This document shows, piece after piece, positions 1-6,240 of a stretch of 11,028 nt of DNA. The translations under genes and the position numbers were made by a program. Numbering within the stretch: position 1 is the first letter of the stretch; the number at the start of each line of letters is the position of its first letter. The DNA is from DASYAE01 sp036501535. GTDB lineage: Bacteria > Actinomycetota > Actinomycetes > Streptomycetales > Catenulisporaceae. The stretch lies in contig DASYAE010000110.1 of the NCBI GenBank assembly GCA_036501535.1, positions 1 through 11,028 of the forward strand, in the 5' to 3' direction. Under the pieces are notes generated by a model. That model was not told the DNA's origin. It saw nothing but the letters and a program-made list of their open reading frames with translations, and searched no databases.

Positions 1-16
1 CCCCCGACACAGGTGG

Positions 17-47
17 ATGCCTACTGACGAAGGCCGGGCTTAGGCAT
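17..47 (-). terminator. Possible weak terminator hairpin after the phosphotransferase gene
   Basis: Bases 17-23 (ATGCCTA) and 41-47 (TAGGCAT) are perfect 7-bp inverted repeats around a 17-base loop. In the leftward transcript the stem includes the stop codon (40-42) and the last sense codons of the kinase gene. There is no T tract, so this is only a candidate. Bases 1-39 otherwise contain no gene or site that I can recognise. Confidence 0.25.
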
Positions 48-963
48 TCGCTCGACGGAGACGTTCGGGTGCCTGTTCCTTCAGCGCAGCGCCGCATTTC
101 GGCGCCTGGCCCTGCAGTACCTCCCAGCGGGAGTTGTGCGCCGCCGGCCACAGGCTGGCCGCCCACGCGACCTCCAGCTCCGCGGCCGTGAACGAGCGCC
201 CCCGGTGCTCCTGATACGCCGTCAAGAACGCCTCGGAGCTTTCGATCGGCGCCAGCGTGGGCTGCCACTCGCCTCGGCCGAAACCGCCGCTCGTCGCCCC
301 TACGAGCGCCGCCTCCGGCTGCCACGCCAGGCTGTCCCAGTCGTGCACGGCCCACACCTCCTGGCCGCGCCACCGGATGTTCTGCGGCTCGAAGTCGGCG
401 TAGCCCAGCACGCACGGCAGGCGCTCGGCCAGGATCCGCTTGCGGACCCGCACGGCCGTATCGATGGCGTGGGCGGGCACGGCGCTCTGGTCCTTCTCGT
501 CGAGGAAGTCGATCGCCGGCCACAGCCCGGAGTCCGTGTGGTCCCAGCGCACCCAGCGCGGATTGGGCAGCGGCGGGGGGACCGACACGTCGGCCAGCGC
601 GGCCATCAGCCAGGCGTAGACCTGCGCGTACCGGGCGGCCATGTCCAGCGATTCCCCGGAGACCACCTCGCCGCCCGGCCGGAACTCCTCGGCGTGCACG
701 GCCAGCGCGCCGACGCCGACCACCGGTGTGAGCGGCCGGGCGCAAGGGAATCCGTGCTCGGCCAACTGGGCCTGCGCCGCGACGCACGAAGTCGCCCGGC
801 CGTCATCGGGGCGCGCCTTGACCACCACGTCCGTGCCGTCGGCCAACCGCAGCCCGAACACCGTGGACATCTGCTGCAGCCGGAAAAGCTCCTCGGCGGG
901 TTTGCTGCCCAGATGGTCCAGACACCACGGCGGCAGCCAATCCGGCAGGTCGTTTAAGGGCAC
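40..963 (-). CDS. Aminoglycoside-phosphotransferase (APH)-fold kinase, substrate unknown
   Basis: This 307-residue soluble protein has the layout of the APH/choline-kinase fold. The N-lobe carries a strand with a candidate ATP-binding lysine, VVVKAR (Lys49). The C-lobe has YADFEPQN at 188-195, which occupies the place of the family Brenner motif HGDxxxxN and keeps the catalytic Asp190 and the metal-binding Asn195. HDWD at 207-210 supplies the second metal-binding Asp208. The usual His-Gly before the catalytic Asp is Tyr-Ala here. Such proteins phosphorylate small hydroxylated molecules (antibiotics, choline, sugars, nucleosides), and nothing in the sequence fixes the substrate. The start is GTG at 963 with no Shine-Dalgarno; a TAATGT box (976 to 971) lies 7 bases upstream, which suggests a leaderless mRNA. 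The gene is divergent from apt, so a role near purine or methylthioribose metabolism is possible but only an inference. A resistance role is not indicated. Confidence 0.8.
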   Translation of the reverse strand: MPLNDLPDWLPPWCLDHLGSKPAEELFRLQQMSTVFGLRLADGTDVVVKARPDDGRATSCVAAQAQLAEHGFPCARPLTPVVGVGALAVHAEEFRPGGEVVSGESLDMAARYAQVYAWLMAALADVSVPPPLPNPRWVRWDHTDSGLWPAIDFLDEKDQSAVPAHAIDTAVRVRKRILAERLPCVLGYADFEPQNIRWRGQEVWAVHDWDSLAWQPEAALVGATSGGFGRGEWQPTLAPIESSEAFLTAYQEHRGRSFTAAELEVAWAASLWPAAHNSRWEVLQGQAPKCGAALKEQAPERLRRANA

Positions 964-983
964 AGTGGAGACATTACTGTGCC
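959..983. promoter_or_regulatory. Perfect inverted repeat (8+9+8), candidate operator between the kinase gene and apt
   Basis: GGCACAGT (959-966) and ACTGTGCC (976-983) are exact reverse complements separated by 9 bases, 25 bp in all. The left arm covers the GTG start codon of the kinase gene (961-963), and the right arm borders its TAATGT box. For apt the element spans about -49 to -25 relative to the probable start of transcription. A dimeric regulator bound here could block both divergent promoters. No regulator gene is adjacent, so the binding protein is unknown. The element does not recur elsewhere in the window. Confidence 0.5.
971..976 (-). promoter_or_regulatory. Candidate -10 box (TAATGT) of a leaderless kinase promoter
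   Basis: Read on the minus strand, TAATGT fits the TANNNT pattern of sigma-70-type -10 boxes. It ends 7 bases before the GTG start, so transcription would begin at or next to the start codon. I see no convincing -35 box. Confidence 0.4.
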
Positions 984-993
984 TCGGGTCCGC

Positions 994-999
994 TAGGAT
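994..999 (+). promoter_or_regulatory. Candidate -10 box (TAGGAT) of a leaderless apt promoter
   Basis: TAGGAT is a classic actinobacterial -10 hexamer. It lies 8 bases before the GTG start of apt, which has no Shine-Dalgarno, so the transcript probably starts at the initiation codon. The -35 region falls inside or next to the 959-983 palindrome and does not resemble TTGACA. Confidence 0.55.
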
Positions 1000-1007
1000 C
1001 CTGCTAC

Positions 1008-1541
1008 GTGACGACTCAGCTGCTTGCTTCCCGGATCAGGGATGTGCCGGATTATCCACAGCCCGGCGTCGTGTTCAAGGACATCACGCCGTTGTTGGCC
1101 GATGCCGAGGCGTTTCGGGCGATGATCGACGAGTTCGCCCGGTTGGTGCGTGATCTGGGGGTCACGCGGGTGGTGGGGCTGGAGGCGCGGGGGTTCATTC
1201 TGGCGGCGCCGGCGGCGGCGTTGGCGCGGGTGGGTTTCGTGCCGGTGCGTAAGGCGGGCAAGCTGCCGGGGGCGGTGCACGCGGTGTCGTATCAGCTTGA
1301 GTACGGCGAGGCGACATTGGAGATCCTGCAGGATGCGATCGTGCCCGGGGACCGGGTGCTCGTGATCGATGACGTGCTGGCGACCGGGGGCACGGCGGTG
1401 GCGGCGGTGGAGGCGATCCGGGCGTGCGGCGCGCAGCCGGTGGGACTGGCGGTGCTGCTGGAGCTGACCTTCCTCTCCGGTCGGGCCCGGATCGCGCAGA
1501 ACGCTCCGGACCTGCCCGTACACACACTGCTGACCGCTTGA
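1008..1541 (+). CDS. apt: Adenine phosphoribosyltransferase
   Basis: This cytoplasmic enzyme joins adenine to PRPP to give AMP and pyrophosphate (purine salvage). Its 177 residues match the usual family length. Visible marks are FKDITPLL at 23-30, GLEARGF at 57-63 (base/PRPP pocket), the RKAGKLPG segment at 81-88, YQLEYG at 95-100 beside the flexible active-site loop, and the PRPP-binding motif VLVIDDVLATGGTA at 117-130 with its acidic pair Asp121-Asp122. The start is GTG at 1008, just downstream of TAGGAT, and the N-terminus is full length. In many streptomycetes apt sits between secDF and rel genes. Here it is instead followed by mtnP, whose reaction produces adenine, which supports a shared adenine-recycling role. 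The divergent neighbour is an APH-fold kinase, and a palindrome upstream may control both. Identification is secure. Confidence 0.96.
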   Translation: MTTQLLASRIRDVPDYPQPGVVFKDITPLLADAEAFRAMIDEFARLVRDLGVTRVVGLEARGFILAAPAAALARVGFVPVRKAGKLPGAVHAVSYQLEYGEATLEILQDAIVPGDRVLVIDDVLATGGTAVAAVEAIRACGAQPVGLAVLLELTFLSGRARIAQNAPDLPVHTLLTA

Positions 1542-1544
1542 TTC

Positions 1545-1568
1545 CGGCGGTGCGCACCGGGTCCGCCG
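1545..1568 (+). terminator. Weak hairpin downstream of apt
   Basis: CGGCGG (1545-1550) and CCGCCG (1563-1568) can pair around a 12-base loop just after the apt stop. The competing self-complementary CGGTGCGCACCG (1548-1559) uses overlapping bases. There is no T tract. In such GC-rich DNA this could be chance, so it is a weak candidate terminator or attenuator between apt and mtnP. Confidence 0.2.
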
Positions 1569-1581
1569 AGGTCCGTTCGGC

Positions 1582-1587
1582 TAGACT
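1582..1587 (+). promoter_or_regulatory. Candidate -10 box (TAGACT) for mtnP
   Basis: TAGACT fits TANNNT and would give a leader of roughly 84 bases before mtnP. No good -35 match is seen 16-19 bases upstream. mtnP could therefore be read from its own promoter, from the apt promoter, or both. I see no riboswitch-like fold in the 136-bp gap. Confidence 0.3.
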
Positions 1588-1666
1588 CGCGGCTGCGGTC
1601 GCGCCGGAAGCGGCCGCGGTCGGCCAGCCAACGCCCTGGTGGGCACGCCACGGGGCAACAGCAGTC

Positions 1667-1671
1667 AGGAG
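1667..1671 (+). promoter_or_regulatory. Shine-Dalgarno AGGAG that sets the mtnP start
   Basis: AGGAG lies 6 bases before ATG 1678. This favours ATG 1678 over an in-frame upstream ATG at 1639, which would add a 13-residue leader lacking family character. Confidence 0.7.
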
Positions 1672-1677
1672 CGCGTG

Positions 1678-2514
1678 ATGTCGAACAGCCCGCACGCCGA
1701 GATCGGCGTGATCGGAGGCTCCGGTTTCTACACGTTCCTCGAGGACGCCGTCGAGGTCGCCGCGCAGACCCCTTACGGCCCGCCGAGCGACAACCTGATG
1801 ATCGGTCAGGTCGGCGGCCGCGCGGTGGCCTTCCTCCCGCGGCACGGGCGCACGCACTCGGTCCCGCCGCACCGGATCAACTACCGCGCGAACATCTGGG
1901 CGCTGCGCGCCGCGGGCGTGCAGCAGATCGTGGCCCCGTGCGCGGTCGGCGGCCTGCGGGCGGACTTCAGCGCCGGCACGCTGGTGGTCCCGGACCAGCT
2001 GGTGGACCGCACCTCCGGGCGCGCCCAGACCTTCTACGACGGCGAGGAGCGCTCCGACGGCCAGCGCCCCAACGTCGTGCACGTCCCGTTCGCAGACCCC
2101 TACTGCCCGCACGGGCGGGAGCGGATGCTCGACGCCGCGACCCGCTCCGGATGGGAGCCGGTCGACGGCGGCACGCTCGTAGTGATCCAGGGCCCGCGCT
2201 TCTCCACCCGGGCCGAGTCGCGCTGGAACGCGGCGCAGGGCGGCACGGTCGTCGGCATGACCGGCTACCCGGAGTCCGTCCTGGCCCGTGAGCTCGGCAT
2301 GTGCTACACGACCGTCTCGGTCGTCACGGACCTCGACGCCGGCGTGGAGGTCGGCGAGGGCGTCACGCACGAGGAGGTGCTGGCGGCCTTCGCGAAGAAC
2401 ATCGACCGGCTGCGCGGCGTCATCGCGGAGGCGATCGGCCTGCTGCCGACCGAGCGGACGTGCCTGTGCAGCCACGCCCTCGACGGCGTGGACACCGGGA
2501 TCACGCTGCCGTAA
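1678..2514 (+). CDS. mtnP: S-methyl-5'-thioadenosine phosphorylase
   Basis: This 278-residue cytoplasmic enzyme of the purine nucleoside phosphorylase family (trimeric type) splits 5'-methylthioadenosine with phosphate into adenine and methylthioribose-1-phosphate, the entry step of methionine salvage and polyamine by-product recycling. Visible marks are the phosphate loop GGSGFY at 13-18, RHGRTH at 55-60, HRINYRANIWAL at 65-76, QGPRFSTRAES at 171-181, and GMTGYPE at 193-199. TDLD at 217-220 has two Asp at the base-binding site. Asp here selects 6-aminopurines; guanosine/inosine phosphorylases have Asn, so this argues for methylthioadenosine rather than inosine. The start is ATG 1678 with a good Shine-Dalgarno. 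It follows apt in the same direction, and its product adenine is the Apt substrate. No other methionine-salvage gene is in the window. Confidence 0.93.
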   Translation: MSNSPHAEIGVIGGSGFYTFLEDAVEVAAQTPYGPPSDNLMIGQVGGRAVAFLPRHGRTHSVPPHRINYRANIWALRAAGVQQIVAPCAVGGLRADFSAGTLVVPDQLVDRTSGRAQTFYDGEERSDGQRPNVVHVPFADPYCPHGRERMLDAATRSGWEPVDGGTLVVIQGPRFSTRAESRWNAAQGGTVVGMTGYPESVLARELGMCYTTVSVVTDLDAGVEVGEGVTHEEVLAAFAKNIDRLRGVIAEAIGLLPTERTCLCSHALDGVDTGITLP

Positions 2515-2533
2515 GGCCGCAGATAGGCCGCGA

Positions 2534-2563
2534 TTGCACGCCTGCCCGGTCGCGCAAGATACT
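2534..2563 (+). promoter_or_regulatory. Candidate leaderless promoter for the cupin gene
   Basis: TTGCAC (2534-2539) and GATACT (2558-2563) form a -35/-10 pair with an 18-base spacer, and the ATG at 2570 follows 6 bases after the -10 box. No Shine-Dalgarno precedes the ATG, so a leaderless transcript is likely. Fit to consensus is moderate. Confidence 0.45.
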
Positions 2564-2569
2564 GGCCGC

Positions 2570-2932
2570 ATGCCCGAACTGATTGGCAAGCCCATGCAGG
2601 TCACGGCCGCCGGCGAGCCGCCGAAGCTGATCGAGGAGTTCGTCGGACTGGTCAACACCGGCGAGGCCCGGGTCAGCGTCGCGCGCATGCGCTCGCCGGC
2701 CGGGTGGGCCGAGCCGGGCCAGCGCCCCGAGTTCGACGAGTTCACGTTCGTGCTGCGCGGCGCCGTCGAGGTCGAGTTCGAGGGCGGCCGGCTGACCGTC
2801 GAGGCCGGACAGGCCGTGCACACCCGGCCGGGGGAGTGGATCCGGTACAGCTCGCCCGGCGCGGAGGGCGCGGAGTACGTCGCCGTGTGCCTGCCGGCGT
2901 TCTCCCCGGACACCGTTCACCGGGACGCCTGA
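2570..2932 (+). CDS. Small single-domain cupin, function unknown
   Basis: This 120-residue protein has one cupin beta-barrel. Cupin motif 1 is recognisable at about 45-64 (GWAEPGQRPEFDEFTFVLRG, ending in the E-x6-G turn) and motif 2 at about 80-95 (GQAVHTRPGEWIRYSS). The metal ligands of classic cupins are missing: no HxH stands before Glu57, and the motif 2 His position is Arg92. An iron- or manganese-dependent oxygenase role is therefore unlikely. A ligand-binding or structural role, or a different metal site built from Glu/Asp/Gln, fits better. There is no signal peptide or membrane segment. ATG 2570 is chosen because it starts the cupin sequence and follows a -10-like box; upstream in-frame codons overlap mtnP. 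It lies 55 bp after mtnP but seems to have its own promoter. No function can be assigned. Confidence 0.82.
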   Translation: MPELIGKPMQVTAAGEPPKLIEEFVGLVNTGEARVSVARMRSPAGWAEPGQRPEFDEFTFVLRGAVEVEFEGGRLTVEAGQAVHTRPGEWIRYSSPGAEGAEYVAVCLPAFSPDTVHRDA

Positions 2933-2963
2933 GCCGGGAGGCCGGGGCCGCCCGGCTCAGGCG
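2926..2963. terminator. Strong bidirectional hairpin terminator between convergent genes
   Basis: CGCCTGAGCCGGG (2926-2938) and CCCGGCTCAGGCG (2951-2963) are exact reverse complements, giving a 13-bp stem with a 12-base loop in which GGCC can pair again. The left arm contains the cupin stop codon (2930-2932). The right arm ends 3 bases before the stop of the oppositely oriented permease gene (2966-2968). There is no T tract, as is common for actinobacterial terminators. It would serve both converging transcripts. Confidence 0.75.
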
Positions 2964-2965
2964 CC

Positions 2966-5311
2966 TCACTCGGTTCTCAGTGCTGTGGCAGTGCGCAGGC
3001 GCGCCGCCCAGCCGGCCGGGACCAGGGCCGCGAGTACGGCGATGGCCGTGCCGCCGAGCGCGAGCAGCACTTCCTCGAGTCCGTGATACACCGCGACGTC
3101 GGCGCGCGGGATGCCGGTGCCCGCGGCGTGGCCCATGACCGGGATCACGTAGTCGTGCAACGCGATCCCGGCCGGCACGCCGATCGCCCCGGCGATCACG
3201 CCGACGGCGAGCGTGGAGGTCAGGACCATCGCCATGGTCTGCTTCGGGGTCATGCCGAGGGCCTTGTAGATCCCGAGCTCGCGGATCCGGTCGCGCAGCT
3301 CGAGCATCACGGTGTTGAACACGCCGAGCCCGGCGGTGACGACCACGAGCAGGGTCAGGGCGGCGGCGAGGGCGTCCACCGCGAGGATCGTCTGGTCGTA
3401 CCCGGGCGGCTGGTCGGCGTAGGCGGACACGCCGTACCCGCTGACGGCGTTGTTCAGCGACTGCAGGTAGGACGTGACGTCCACGCCCGGTTCGAGGGTG
3501 ACGTCGAACTCGTCCGGCGTTTCGCCGGGGAGGGTCGCCGCGTCGCCGACCACGTCCATGCCGTCGTCGGACAGGGTGTCGAGGACCTCGCCGACGATCC
3601 GCACGGAGACCCGGTCGCCGTTCCCGTCGACCAGGGTGACCGAGTCGCCGATGCGGGTGCCGGTGGAGTCGAGGAATCCGGTCGGCACCAGCACCTGGTC
3701 CGGCCCGCTGTACCAGCGGCCTGCGATGATCTGGTAGGGGCTGGTCCCGGCCGCGGTGTAGAACGAGGCATTGAGCGCGTCTGCCGACCCCAGGACGGAC
3801 ACCTCGTCTCGTGCCAGGCCGTAGTAGCCGGCGGTGCCGCTCTGCCGCGCGATGGCCGCCTCGATCGACGCGTCGTCGTCGGCGCTGATCTCGCCGCCGT
3901 CCTTGCCCCCTGCCGAGAACTGGCCCGACGCCACAGTCACCTGCGCGCTCTCCCAGTAGTGCAGGCCCCGGTCGACGTCGCTGAGCGACGACCCCAGTCC
4001 GAACGCGAAGGTCAGGGCCATCGTGCCGAAGATGAGCGCGGCGGTGATGGAGAGGTAGCGGGCCGGGCGGGTCGGGGGAGTGCCCAGACCGAGCCCGACC
4101 GACTGGGGGACCGGAAGGCCGGCGAGGAGCCTGCGGGCGAAGCGGGCGCGCCCGGGGCGCGGAGCGCGGCCGACGGCGAGCGCTGCCGTCGCGGACATGC
4201 GTCCGGCTCTGAGCGCCGGGATCACGGTGCACACCGCCACGAGCGCGAGCACGGCCGCCGGGATCGCGATATCGGTCCAGACGGGCACGCTGAGAGTTCC
4301 GGTGCCATAGGCGACCTCGGCGTTGTGCAGCTCCGGGTTGGCGATCACGTTGCCGAGCACGGCGCCGAGGACCACCCCGACGACCGAGGGCAGCAGCGCG
4401 ATCAGGCAGTAGGCGCGCACGACCTGTGCGGGCGCGGCGCCGAGCGCTTTGAGCACGCCGATCTTGAACAGGGCCGCGCCGACCGCGCCGCTGATCACGT
4501 TCGTGATGATCAGTATCCCGGTGGCCAGCGCGAGGATGCCGAACGCCACGATGAAGGGCACGAACGGGGCGATGTTGTGCTGCGCGGTCTGCTTGGCGCC
4601 GAGATACGAACTCGTCCCGACCAGCGTGCCCTTGGGCAGCAGGCCGATGACGGCAGCCTGGTCGGCGAGCATCTGGCCGTCCGTGCGGGCCTGCGCGAAG
4701 CGGTAGAGCATCTGGTAGACCGGCGGCGTGCCGGCATCGCCGAGTGCGAAGGCCCGGCTCGGCTCGACCCAGGCGTCGGCGGACTTCGTGATCGACTGCG
4801 CGTATCCGACGACGGTCAGCGCCGGCGTGCCGGGGGCGTCGGGGAACCGGACCGTGGAGCCGAGCGGAACCGCGACGATGTCCGTGGACAGCACGATCTG
4901 TCCCGGCCCGGTGACCCAGTGCCCTGAGACCAAGGTGACGTCGTCGACGGGGCCGCCTGCGTCCGCGCGGCCGACCACGGACAACCCTGGCAGGGTCGCG
5001 TCGACGCCGTCCGGCTGGACCACCGCGGTGGTGGTGGCGACCGGGAACGGCCCCGCGGTGGAGGTCACGCCGTTCGCGTGGGCCGTGTCGGCCAGTCGCG
5101 CGGCGCCGGCCCTGGTGCCGTCGAACGTCGCGGTCAGCTCGGCGCCGTTCTGCGCGGCGAATGCGTGCTCGAATGGCTGATCGGAGGCGATCAGCAGCGC
5201 GGTCGCGGCGACTGCGGCGGCGGTCGCGGCGAGGGTGGACAGGCAGGTGATCACCGCAGCGGTGCGCCGCCGCGCGACACCGGCGCGCACCACGCGCCCC
5301 AGCCCGCTCAT
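2966..5311 (-). CDS. Large FtsX-type ABC exporter permease with two permease halves
   Basis: This 781-residue membrane protein is the transmembrane subunit of a MacB/LolC-like (type VII) ABC system. Hydrophobic segments lie near 17-42, 248-274, 300-324, 345-366, 418-438, 644-667, 693-716 and 746-768, forming two repeats of one helix, a large extracytoplasmic domain (about 45-245 and 440-640) and three helices. Each half carries an FtsX coupling stretch: KIGVLKALGAAPAQV at 283-297 and RELGIYKALGMTPKQ at 677-691, which should contact the ATPase. Such proteins work by mechanotransmission on envelope substrates (peptides, lipoproteins, antibiotics, lipids) rather than by forming a channel. The ATG at 5309-5311 overlaps the ATPase stop (ATGA), so the two are translationally coupled and probably form one complex. 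Family members fused like this are common in actinobacteria. The substrate is unknown, and the adjacent two-component system suggests a stress-responsive exporter. Confidence 0.9.
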   Translation of the reverse strand: MSGLGRVVRAGVARRRTAAVITCLSTLAATAAAVAATALLIASDQPFEHAFAAQNGAELTATFDGTRAGAARLADTAHANGVTSTAGPFPVATTTAVVQPDGVDATLPGLSVVGRADAGGPVDDVTLVSGHWVTGPGQIVLSTDIVAVPLGSTVRFPDAPGTPALTVVGYAQSITKSADAWVEPSRAFALGDAGTPPVYQMLYRFAQARTDGQMLADQAAVIGLLPKGTLVGTSSYLGAKQTAQHNIAPFVPFIVAFGILALATGILIITNVISGAVGAALFKIGVLKALGAAPAQVVRAYCLIALLPSVVGVVLGAVLGNVIANPELHNAEVAYGTGTLSVPVWTDIAIPAAVLALVAVCTVIPALRAGRMSATAALAVGRAPRPGRARFARRLLAGLPVPQSVGLGLGTPPTRPARYLSITAALIFGTMALTFAFGLGSSLSDVDRGLHYWESAQVTVASGQFSAGGKDGGEISADDDASIEAAIARQSGTAGYYGLARDEVSVLGSADALNASFYTAAGTSPYQIIAGRWYSGPDQVLVPTGFLDSTGTRIGDSVTLVDGNGDRVSVRIVGEVLDTLSDDGMDVVGDAATLPGETPDEFDVTLEPGVDVTSYLQSLNNAVSGYGVSAYADQPPGYDQTILAVDALAAALTLLVVVTAGLGVFNTVMLELRDRIRELGIYKALGMTPKQTMAMVLTSTLAVGVIAGAIGVPAGIALHDYVIPVMGHAAGTGIPRADVAVYHGLEEVLLALGGTAIAVLAALVPAGWAARLRTATALRTE

Positions 5312-6006
5312 CGGGCGGCTCCCGGCACCGGCGCGTCCTCGGCCACCCGGCCGTCGACCAGGCGCACGATGCGGGTCGCGCAGCTTTGAGCCAGGTCCAG
5401 GTCGTGGGTGACCATGATGATCGTCTGTCCCTCCCCGCGGTGCAGCTCTTGCAGCAGTGCCTTGACATCCTGGCCGGAGGCGGTGTCCAGGGCGCCGGTC
5501 GGCTCGTCGGCCAGCAGCAGCGCCGGCCGGTTGATCAGGGCTCGGGCGACGGCCACGCGTTGGCGCTCGCCGCCGGACAGCCGCGAGGGGTGGGCGCGCG
5601 CGTGCCGGGCGACGCCGAGCCGGTCGAGCAGCGCCTCCGCGCGGGAGAGCGCGGCGCCGCGCGAGACGCCGGCCAGCCGGGCCGGCAGCGCGGTGTTCTC
5701 CAGCACGGTCAGCTCGTCGAGCAGGTGGAAGAACTGGAAGACCAGCCCGATCCGGGCGCGGCGGAACCGGGCCGAGCGGGCCTCGCCGAGCTCGTCGACG
5801 CGGATGCCGGCGACGGTGACCGTGCCGGCGGTCGGCCGGTCGAGCCCGGCGACGAGGTTGAGCAGGGTGGACTTGCCGCTGCCGGAGGGCCCGAGCACGG
5901 CGACGGCCTCGCCCTCGGCGATGGTGAGCGTCACCGCGTCGAGCGCCGGCGGGCCCGCATCGTATGTCCGGGTCACCGCTGCCAATTCCACGACTGGGTC
6001 ATTCAC
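5308..6006 (-). CDS. ABC transporter ATPase, MacB/LolD type
   Basis: This 232-residue cytoplasmic ATPase powers the FtsX-type permease encoded directly downstream. All nucleotide-binding motifs are intact: Walker A GPSGSGKST at 39-47, Q-loop Gln91, signature LSGGERQR at 143-150, Walker B LLLADEPTGALD at 163-174 with catalytic Glu168, and H-loop His201. The length and the VFQFFHLLDELTVLENT stretch (89-105) are typical of the LolD/MacB/SalX group. The start is GTG at 6006, preceded 4 bases upstream by GGAGGT; further upstream the frame has no family sequence. The stop overlaps the permease ATG by 4 bases. Transcription probably begins in the 239-bp gap shared with the divergent histidine kinase. 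Confidence 0.94.
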   Translation of the reverse strand: MNDPVVELAAVTRTYDAGPPALDAVTLTIAEGEAVAVLGPSGSGKSTLLNLVAGLDRPTAGTVTVAGIRVDELGEARSARFRRARIGLVFQFFHLLDELTVLENTALPARLAGVSRGAALSRAEALLDRLGVARHARAHPSRLSGGERQRVAVARALINRPALLLADEPTGALDTASGQDVKALLQELHRGEGQTIIMVTHDLDLAQSCATRIVRLVDGRVAEDAPVPGAAR

Positions 6007-6010
6007 GCGG

Positions 6011-6016
6011 ACCTCC
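6011..6016 (-). promoter_or_regulatory. Shine-Dalgarno GGAGGT that sets the ATPase start
   Basis: On the minus strand GGAGGT is followed by 4 bases and then GTG (6006). This near-perfect ribosome binding site fixes the start and rejects the 64-residue longer open frame that begins at 6198. Confidence 0.8.
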
Positions 6017-6082
6017 GTGCGCGTCGGATGGCCGACCAGGATGAACGGCCGGCTGCGCCACGGTAGGTCGCGCGGGCGAGAG

Positions 6083-6153
6083 CGGTCGTCGGACCGGCGG
6101 GCGAAATTCGCATCATGCGTTCGGCCGAGCGCGGAGCCCTCGTCCCTGGGACG
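6083..6153. promoter_or_regulatory. Cluster of short perfect palindromes between the ABC operon and the two-component operon
   Basis: The 239-bp divergent gap (6007-6245) contains four perfect inverted repeats within about 70 bp: CGGTC-N4-GACCG (6083-6096), GCGAA-A-TTCGC (6101-6111), CGCAT-C-ATGCG (6109-6119, overlapping the previous one) and CGTCCC-T-GGGACG (6141-6153). LuxR/NarL-type response regulators bind short inverted repeats, so these are candidate sites for the regulator encoded at 7478-8245. A weak -10-like TACCGT (6065 to 6060, minus strand) could serve the ABC operon, and GACGAT (6215-6220) the kinase. No convincing -35 boxes are seen. Confidence 0.35.
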
Positions 6154-6231
6154 TACGACTGCGGGCTGGCGCGCCTCCGTTCCAGGGCCGACGCGCAAGG
6201 CCGGGGGGATCTGCGACGATGGCCAGGTCCT

Positions 6232-6240
6232 AGGGAAGGA
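6232..6240 (+). promoter_or_regulatory. Shine-Dalgarno AGGGAAGGA of the histidine kinase gene
   Basis: This purine-rich stretch ends 5 bases before ATG 6246 and supports that start. Confidence 0.6.

Noticed and set aside
4..16. A 13-base stretch (CCGACACAGGTGG) that resembles a conserved segment of 23S rRNA
   Set aside because: The similarity stops at base 16, and the following bases do not continue the rRNA. The kinase stop codon lies shortly after. Most likely chance.
1548..1559. Self-complementary 12-mer CGGTGCGCACCG considered as an operator
   Set aside because: A few perfect 12-bp palindromes are expected by chance in 11 kb of GC-rich DNA. It has no promoter-like neighbours and competes with a weak apt hairpin.
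1542..1677. Possible riboswitch in the mtnP leader (purine or S-adenosylmethionine related)
   Set aside because: I see none of the conserved core sequences of known purine or S-adenosylmethionine riboswitches, and the stretch is short.
2514..2531. Direct repeat AGGCCGC twice, 11 bp apart, after mtnP
   Set aside because: It is short and GC-only, with one copy overlapping the mtnP stop. No promoter element aligns with both copies, so chance is likely.
1195..2913. Long minus-strand open frame opposite apt, mtnP and the cupin gene
   Set aside because: Its translation is Arg/Ala/Pro-rich with no family features, and it lies opposite three well-supported genes. Such shadow frames are expected in GC-rich DNA.
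2742..5468. Very long second minus-strand frame through the permease gene
   Set aside because: The translation is low-complexity Arg-rich and out of frame with the recognisable FtsX permease.
6007..6198. Longer ATPase start at 6198
   Set aside because: The extra 64 residues are Arg-rich and unlike ABC ATPases. A near-perfect Shine-Dalgarno precedes GTG 6006.
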